A DNA stretch of 36,800 nucleotides from an uncultured Collinsella sp. (lineage in GTDB: Bacteria > Actinomycetota > Coriobacteriia > Coriobacteriales > Coriobacteriaceae): positions 1 to 36,800 of the forward strand of contig CABSKX010000020.1 in the NCBI GenBank assembly GCA_902478365.1, given 5' to 3'. This document shows, one piece after another, positions 31,890 to 36,800 of the stretch. The position numbers and the translations under genes are program-made. The number at the start of each line of letters is the position of its first letter. The stretch's first letter is position 1. The notes below the pieces were generated by a model. That model was given only the letters and a program-made list of their open reading frames with translations, searched no databases and was not told the DNA's origin.

Positions 31890-31899
31890 GGGGGGGGGG
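31890..31899 (+). repeat. Ten-G homopolymer at the ribosome site of the first FHA gene
   Basis: GAGA followed by ten G, then nine bases to the ATG. The run itself forms the Shine-Dalgarno region. Tract-length change would alter the spacing and strength of translation start. Confidence 0.85.
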
Positions 31900-31908
31900 T
31901 AAAAACAA

Positions 31909-32865
31909 ATGGCTGACACTCCATCTTGTGCACTGTACGCCGGGCTTAAGTCACTCGGTCGCATCAACAACGGTAACGCCGCGCAAATTCTCATGGCCGG
32001 CAACGCCCGTTACGGTGGACGCCTCATCTCCGAACGCTTGACGGTCCCGTCGTTTATCTCACGCGAAATCGTTCACACCAAACCCGGTGACCTTCCCGAG
32101 CCGCTGTTTGCGCCCTTTGAACAAAGTGCACGCCAGATACTCAACCTCATCATGCAAAACCGAGGCTCCGACCCCCAATCGCTGAGCAAGGTCGCTAAAC
32201 GCTATATGGAGTCGTGCGTCCCAAACATGCAGGATGCCCTTACCAATTGCGGCGTCGACGGCATGCTCTTTAGAAACGCCGTCGAGCGCATCGAGACCAC
32301 TGACGATAGTGACATTAAAGATCGCCTCTACATCCATCTGATCTTTTTTATCGTTACCGGCTGCCTTGGCGACCCCGCCCGCGCCATCGAGTACACCGAT
32401 TCCTTTGTGTCCGACCAGATGTTCTCGACGCTTGACACGGTCGAGACGACCGTCACCTCATTTTTCTCGACAACCGCGCGCCCCACGGGAGACATTCGCC
32501 TGGGGCTGCTGCGCGTCGTGGGCAACTCGGCGCGACCGCCGCTGCGTCCCCTTACCACGAACCCGGTGGGCAGCATTATCGGGTCGCTGACTGGCGACGC
32601 GAACGCCATCACCGACGTCGATTCCGATGTCTCGCGCCAGCACCTGCGCATTTGGTTCCAAGACGGACGCTGGCTTGCGCAGGGCCTCGACTCCACCAAC
32701 GGATCGTTTTTGATCTCGGGCGTCGACCGCTGCCGGCAGCCTATCGAGCTGCCTCGACGCGACCGCCCCGCCAACTTTACCAACACCCCCGTCGAGATTC
32801 ACAACGGAGACACGCTTTGCTTGGGCGCCACAACGCGTTTTTTGGTCATTCGCATCATAGACTAG
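31909..32865 (+). CDS. FHA-domain protein with unrecognised N-terminal domain (first copy)
   Basis: 318-aa soluble protein. The C-terminal FHA domain (about 205-318) has the phosphothreonine-binding Ser-Arg-x-x-His as S242-R-Q-H245 and the Ser-Thr-Asn-Gly at 262-265, so it is expected to bind phosphothreonine peptides. The N-terminal 190 residues are helical and unrecognised, but they clearly resemble those of the second FHA protein: NNGNAAQILMA against NNREAARILIS, SREIVHTKPG against SRRVVHVVPG, GVDGMLFRNAVERI against GLDGSILRNIFDRI. It is the first gene of the cluster with the kinase, followed by a hairpin and T run before the kinase, with a ten-G ribosome region. Confidence 0.9.
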   Translation: MADTPSCALYAGLKSLGRINNGNAAQILMAGNARYGGRLISERLTVPSFISREIVHTKPGDLPEPLFAPFEQSARQILNLIMQNRGSDPQSLSKVAKRYMESCVPNMQDALTNCGVDGMLFRNAVERIETTDDSDIKDRLYIHLIFFIVTGCLGDPARAIEYTDSFVSDQMFSTLDTVETTVTSFFSTTARPTGDIRLGLLRVVGNSARPPLRPLTTNPVGSIIGSLTGDANAITDVDSDVSRQHLRIWFQDGRWLAQGLDSTNGSFLISGVDRCRQPIELPRRDRPANFTNTPVEIHNGDTLCLGATTRFLVIRIID

Positions 32866-32892
32866 CCTGCCCACACATCTTCGACGCACAAG

Positions 32893-32934
32893 GTGCCGTT
32901 ATTTGCATCAACCCCTGCAAATAACGGCACTTTT
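32893..32934 (+). terminator. Terminator or attenuator after the first FHA gene
   Basis: GTGCCGTTATTTGCA (32893-32907) pairs exactly with 32916-32930 and is followed by TTTT. It separates the first FHA gene from the kinase, so the kinase may have its own promoter or depend on read-through. Confidence 0.8.
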
Positions 32935-33008
32935 CAATTAAGGCAACGGTTGCGCTACCTTTTCACTAACATTATTGCTATGCACTATTTTCTCGAAAGG
33001 ATCGCCCC

Positions 33009-34977
33009 GTGACGTACGACACGGACATGGATATCATCGCGTTGTCTCCCTTTGAACCAAACGCCATGTTTGCGACCACCGAAGACTCCGATACCATTCG
33101 CCGCTTTACCACCCTGCTGGATTGCGGGGCAGTCGGCGGCGGCTCCCACCATCTTCGCAAGGTCGCCAACACCGAGGGCGAGACCTTTGCGCTCAAGACG
33201 CTGTGGCCCCTCAGCGGCTGTGATGAAAACGGCTCCGCTGTCAGCCCCTCGGGCATCAAGACGCTCACCGAGGAGTATCGCAATCTTGCAGTCGTGTCAC
33301 CGTTGGGCGGCTTTCCCAAAACCTATGGCTACGGTTATGCCGGCAACACGCCGGTCATCCTTATGGAATGGATTGAAGGCCTGCCCCTTCGCGATGCCGC
33401 GGCAGAGTTAACCGACCCCGCCGAGGGCGGCCACATTCCCGCAAACACCGTCGCCGCAATCGGAAAACGCCTGGGAGAGATCCTCCTGACTACCCAAAAG
33501 CTCGATGCACCTTTTGTGCACCGTGATATCTCCTTGCGCAACATCATTATGCAGTTTTGACCTTTGCCTGGTCGATCTGGGCAGCTCGAGCATCAAGCGC
33601 TCAGACCCCTCGTTTACCATGTCCACCGGCATCTGGCGCAACGGCACCCCCGAGTTCGCCCCACCCGAGATGCTCTCCAACGACATCCCCGAGCTGGCGC
33701 CGCTGCGCACGTCGCCCAGCATCGATACATACGAGCTCTGCAGCGTGCTCTACACGCTCTATGCCGGCCACACGCCATATCGCCTAAACGAGCATATGGA
33801 CCAGTCGCCCTACCTGTACAAGATCGAGCACGAGCCCGAGCTGCTCGAGGCGCGCTTACCCGGCGACCAAAAGCTTGTCGATGTCATCATGAGTGGCATC
33901 CATAACGAGCAGTCCCAGCGCGCGCCGCTGTCTACGATTGTCGGCAAGCTCGATGCCTGGATTAAAGACATCGATTTTGAGCCGCGCACGCCGCTGCCCG
34001 GACCTGTCGACTTTAGCCAGCAACCAAAGGCTTCCGGCCCCAACAAGGCTCAGACGCACCACCCGGTCATCTCGCGTCGCACTGCGCTCGCGCTCGGCGG
34101 CGTCTGCGTTGCCGGCATCGCAGCTTCCGCCCTTGCCACGGGGTGCTGGGGGCTCATCGACCTGTCGCACGGCATCAAGCCGTCACTCGACGATTACACC
34201 TGGGAAGAACTCGCCCTGATCTCCCGAAAAATCCAAGAGACATCTTCCAGCAAAAAGGCGCTCGCGATTGCCGAAACCTACCACCTGGTAAACAGCAAGC
34301 AGTCGCTCAAAAACGAGAACACCAAAACCGTCAGGCTTTCCGATGGGACCAAGGCACAAGTCCAGATCGTGGGCTTTAAGGCAGACACGTTCACCGATGA
34401 CGGCCTCCCCGCTGGCATCACCTTTATGTTCCGTACCCCCATCGCCATGCGCGCCGTAAATGACAGCGCTGCGACGGGTGGCTGGGAGCAATCGTCGCTT
34501 CGCGAATGGTTGGCAGACGAGGGCATGGCTACGCTGCCCGACGATCTCCGTAATCAGATCCGCTCGGTGCGAAAGCTCACCAACAACACCGGCGGCACCA
34601 AAGACGCCTCCAGCATCACCGCCACCGATGACAAGCTGTGGCTGCCGTCCATGAGCGAGCTGTGCGGCTACCAGGCGCCCGAAACGTTCGCAGACGGCTG
34701 CGAGTACCTTTCTGCCCTCTACAGCGGAGAAGGCGAACAGTACCAGCTCTATCGCGAGCAGAGTGTGAGCAGCCTGACTACCAACGATGCCATGATCCGC
34801 ACCGTCGCCGGCAAAAAGATCTGCTACTGGGAGCGCACCCCCAGCGCCGACTGCAGCGAGGGCGCCAACTCGACGTACTTTAACCGCGTTGGAAAAGACG
34901 GCGACGTGTTTAACTGGGCAACGCCTGGAAACGATCCGGACCAAATGACCTATGTCCTGCCCGGCTTTTGCATCTAA
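33009..34977 (+). pseudogene. Transmembrane Ser/Thr protein kinase, reading frame shifted at UUU-UGA-C
   Basis: Kinase of about 655 aa if both frames are joined. Frame 1 (GTG 33009 to TGA 33560, GAAAGG upstream) encodes the glycine loop region CGAVGGGSHH, Lys63 in FALKTL and the catalytic loop HRDISLRN (171-178). Frame 2 from 33559 continues with DLCLVDLGS (DLG for DFG), GTPEFAPPEML, a linker, a membrane helix (about 358-380) and an outer domain resembling DUF6273 (GGWEQSSLREWL, TDDKLWLPSMSELCG). Dropping one T from the run 33555-33558 restores the frame. So this is a one-base insertion, a sequencing error or a +1 recoding site. The long second frame is otherwise intact. Confidence 0.8.
33552..33561 (+). 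other. Frameshift site UUU UGA C in the kinase gene
   Basis: Frame 1 reads CAG TTT TGA; a +1 shift on TTT-T gives CAG TTT (T) GAC and resumes the kinase fold. The arrangement equals the CUU UGA C of prfB, but no Shine-Dalgarno-like stimulator lies a few bases upstream. Confidence 0.85.
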
Positions 34978-35012
34978 CACCTTCCCCGGATACCAGAAAG
35001 GAGCCTTGCATC

Positions 35013-36002
35013 ATGCGTGCGGAAACACCTTCCGAGGTGCTCTTTGATTTCCTTAAGTGCGACCTGCAGATCAATAATCGCGAAGCGGCGCGCATCTTGA
35101 TTTCGGACAAGCCGATGGACTCCAAACCGGCCCCAAGGTTTCGCATTACCGAAAAGACGTTTCTATCGCGACGCGTGGTGCACGTTGTTCCGGGTACCGA
35201 CAAGATCGACCCCGAGATGTTTGCCGATTTTTCGCAGAGCGTCCAGAACTTGGCTGCAGCTGTAAAAATCGGCAGCGCCAGCAGTCCAGCGGCCGTCAAC
35301 GCTTACCAGCAAGCCATTACGGCGCATGCCCTCGAGCGCATGGCAACGTCGCTCGAACACTGGGGGCTCGATGGCTCCATCCTGCGCAATATCTTTGACC
35401 GCATCGCCGTCATGCCGGGTCTCCAGCAAAGCGACCGGCGCCTTTTGGAACTCCTTGCGTTAACGGTCTGCGGATGCCTGGCCGACCCCAATGCTGCCGC
35501 CTCCGAGGTCAAAGACTTTGCTATAACGCAGCTAGCCCAGACATTTGGCACACTCGAAACCGCCGAGGCGATCCAGGCGCAGGACACTAACTGCAAGGTC
35601 AACGAGCCTCCTGCAAAACTAGGGCTGCTCAGACTTGCAAAAGACGGCTCGGCCTTGCCGCCGATCTATCCCTTGAATCTCGATCCCGAGGGTACGGTAC
35701 TAGGCTCTTTTGCACACGACCGAAACGCCATCACCAACGTAGGACCCGATGTATCCCGCCGGCACCTGCGCATAGCGTTTTCCAACGACACATGGCTCGC
35801 AAGCGGCCTCCACTCCACCAATGGAACGGTGCTGGTGACACGCAACGGCGCGACTACCGTTATCGAAAAGCCACGCTCGCTGCGCACCGCTGATGACGAG
35901 GACAGGCAGATTCCTATCCACGACGGCGACTTGCTCAAGCTGGGCTCCTCGACCGATTTTTTGGTGCTGAAGATCTCCTCAAACGTACGCGCGCTGGCCT
36001 AG
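35013..36002 (+). CDS. FHA-domain protein with unrecognised N-terminal domain (second copy)
   Basis: 329 aa, paralogue of the first FHA protein over its whole length. The FHA domain at about 215-325 has S248-R-R-H251 and the STNG block at 268-271, and ends DGDLLKLGSSTDFLVLKI. The N-terminal helical domain again has the GCLADPNAAASEV against GCLGDPARAIEY correspondence. The ATG at 35013 has AAAGGAG 9 nt upstream; the longer frame to 34968 overlaps the kinase end. It begins 35 bp after the kinase stop, so it is probably co-transcribed with it. A strong terminator follows. Confidence 0.9.
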   Translation: MRAETPSEVLFDFLKCDLQINNREAARILISDKPMDSKPAPRFRITEKTFLSRRVVHVVPGTDKIDPEMFADFSQSVQNLAAAVKIGSASSPAAVNAYQQAITAHALERMATSLEHWGLDGSILRNIFDRIAVMPGLQQSDRRLLELLALTVCGCLADPNAAASEVKDFAITQLAQTFGTLETAEAIQAQDTNCKVNEPPAKLGLLRLAKDGSALPPIYPLNLDPEGTVLGSFAHDRNAITNVGPDVSRRHLRIAFSNDTWLASGLHSTNGTVLVTRNGATTVIEKPRSLRTADDEDRQIPIHDGDLLKLGSSTDFLVLKISSNVRALA

Positions 36003-36031
36003 GGCCGAGCTGGCACAATAAGAATCAACGC

Positions 36032-36070
36032 AAAAGAGCGCCGCTGCACACATCGCAGCGGCGCTCTTTT
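36032..36070 (+). terminator. Terminator of the FHA-kinase-FHA cluster
   Basis: AAAAGAGCGCCGCTGC (36032-36047) pairs exactly with its complement (36055-36070), ending in TTTT. It can work on both strands. Confidence 0.92.
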
Positions 36071-36135
36071 ATATGACGTGGACATCTAAAATCGAATGCA
36101 GGGGCCGACAATACTCACGCAAGATAACTAAAACA

Positions 36136-36170
36136 TAAAAGCCGCGTGGGGGTCGGGTCCCCACGCGGCT
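36136..36170 (-). terminator. Terminator of the LPXTG surface protein gene
   Basis: On the minus strand a 12-bp stem (AGCCGCGTGGGG with its exact complement, 36140-36151 and 36159-36170) is followed by TTTTATG, 46 bp after the stop codon. Confidence 0.9.
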
Positions 36171-36215
36171 ATCAGGTTTGGGCTAAATAAGCCCGGAGGT
36201 AAACACTAGAAGTGA

Positions 36216-36800
36216 TTAGTGCTCGCGACGCTTGGTCATGTACATGCCCACAGCAACAGCCACGGCGCCGGTAAGGGCAGCAGCGGAGGTCACAACAAAG
36301 GTCGGGTCACCAGTGGTAGGAAGGGCAGCGGCGTCCTTCTTGGCCTCGTCCTTCTTGTCAGCAGCAACCTGCTTCTTACCATCATCCTTCTTCAAAGAAT
36401 CGGACTTGGGGGTCTTAGCGGTGAAGAAGGCGTAGACAGTGGTGTCCTCGGTGATAGGAGTAGAGAAGTCAAACTTCTTGAAGGACTCCTTGGAAGAAGA
36501 CCAGCCGACAAAGTTGAAGCCATCAACGGAAGGATCGCCGGGCTGAGCAACAGTCTTGCCGTCCTCAACCTCAACAGTGGTGGTGGAACCATCAACATAG
36601 AAATTGACCTTGTGGGTCTGGACAGCAGGCGTCTCGTTCTTGGTCCACTGGGCGTAGAACGTCACGTGGTCGCCGCCGCCCTGGACGGGCTTGCTGAAGT
36701 CGACCGGGTCTTTACCGTCGCGGTCGTAGGTCCAGCCGGCGAAGGTGTAGCCCTCGCGGGTCGGGGCCAGGGGCTGGCGGGCGACGCCGTCGCCGTCGGT
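36216..36800 (-). CDS. LPXTG cell-wall surface protein with InlB-type repeats (C-terminal part)
   Basis: Incomplete: the 5' part lies beyond the window edge, and the frame is open to base 36800. The last 194 residues are visible. They show two units of the InlB B-repeat (Listeria-Bacteroides repeat): one with REGYTFAGWTYDRDGK and VTFYAQW, a second with VDGFNFVGWSSSKESF and TTVYAFF. A Lys/Asp/Ala-rich spacer, the sortase signal LPTTGD, a hydrophobic helix and a KRREH tail follow. The mature protein is expected to be linked to peptidoglycan by a sortase. Base use shifts from GC-rich in the first unit to less so in the last. A role in adhesion is likely for the family but unproven here. Confidence 0.93.
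   Translation of the reverse strand, partial: TDGDGVARQPLAPTREGYTFAGWTYDRDGKDPVDFSKPVQGGGDHVTFYAQWTKNETPAVQTHKVNFYVDGSTTTVEVEDGKTVAQPGDPSVDGFNFVGWSSSKESFKKFDFSTPITEDTTVYAFFTAKTPKSDSLKKDDGKKQVAADKKDEAKKDAAALPTTGDPTFVVTSAAALTGAVAVAVGMYMTKRREH

Noticed and set aside
32881..33008. Insertion-sequence end beside the kinase gene
   Set aside because: The 15-bp palindrome with a following T run is a normal terminator; no transposase or target duplication is present.
34078..34145. Twin-arginine signal in the kinase (SRRTALALGG)
   Set aside because: The segment is internal, after the kinase domain, and is better explained as a stop-transfer membrane helix with basic residues on the inner side.

Overview
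The window is high-GC, gene-dense DNA. It most resembles a gut Coriobacteriia genome such as Collinsella. This is an inference from gene content and style: mannose-family PTS genes beside FrlB-like SIS enzymes, many GntR/UTRA regulators, a large M16C peptidase, and an LPXTG surface protein with InlB-type repeats. No rRNA gene, tRNA gene, CRISPR array, phage gene or recognisable insertion-sequence transposase was seen.

Layout. 1-922: an intergenic stub and a GntR regulator, divergent from a PreP-like M16C metallopeptidase (1203-4247). 4314-9267: a membrane-anchored zinc-ribbon/EF-hand/LRR/YD-repeat protein, 5-formyl-THF cyclo-ligase, a nuclease-like AbiEi/DUF559-type protein inside a pair of direct repeats exactly 1400 bp apart, and MetA. 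9479-14692: an L-lactate/2-hydroxyacid dehydrogenase, then on the minus strand recQ, a GntR gene overlapping it by 1 bp, and a SIS-domain sugar-phosphate enzyme. 15026-25258: a second sugar block with a GntR regulator, a YitT protein, a HAD phosphatase, a PTS IIAB-IIC-IID-SIS operon, an EamA exporter, and a third SIS gene divergent from a fourth GntR regulator. 25306-31587: a GNAT acetyltransferase, a threonine-aldolase-like PLP enzyme, a PAP2 phosphatase and mfd. 31909-36002: a compact FHA protein, transmembrane Ser/Thr kinase, FHA protein cluster. 36216-36800: the C-terminal end of an LPXTG surface protein that runs off the window.

How the genes work together. The PTS operon with its SIS enzyme has the layout of glucoselysine/fructoselysine (gfr/frl-type) systems, which import and phosphorylate an Amadori-type or amino sugar and then split the phosphorylated product. 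A TATAACGT-type site overlaps likely -10 boxes of the PTS operon and the EamA exporter, and also occurs upstream of the GntR gene at 15026-15745. That suggests one small regulon. A different repeated site lies just upstream of the SIS gene at 10836-11804.

Most notable. (1) The FHA-kinase-FHA cluster: both FHA proteins share an N-terminal domain I do not recognise. The kinase reading frame is broken between the HRD and DLG motifs at UUU-UGA-C, the same layout as the prfB +1 frameshift site. The first FHA gene has a ten-G run as its ribosome binding region. (2) Almost every intergenic gap holds a long, often perfect inverted repeat, and these fall into several families. (3) The nuclease-like gene sits between two copies of a four-site repeat element with identical internal spacing.
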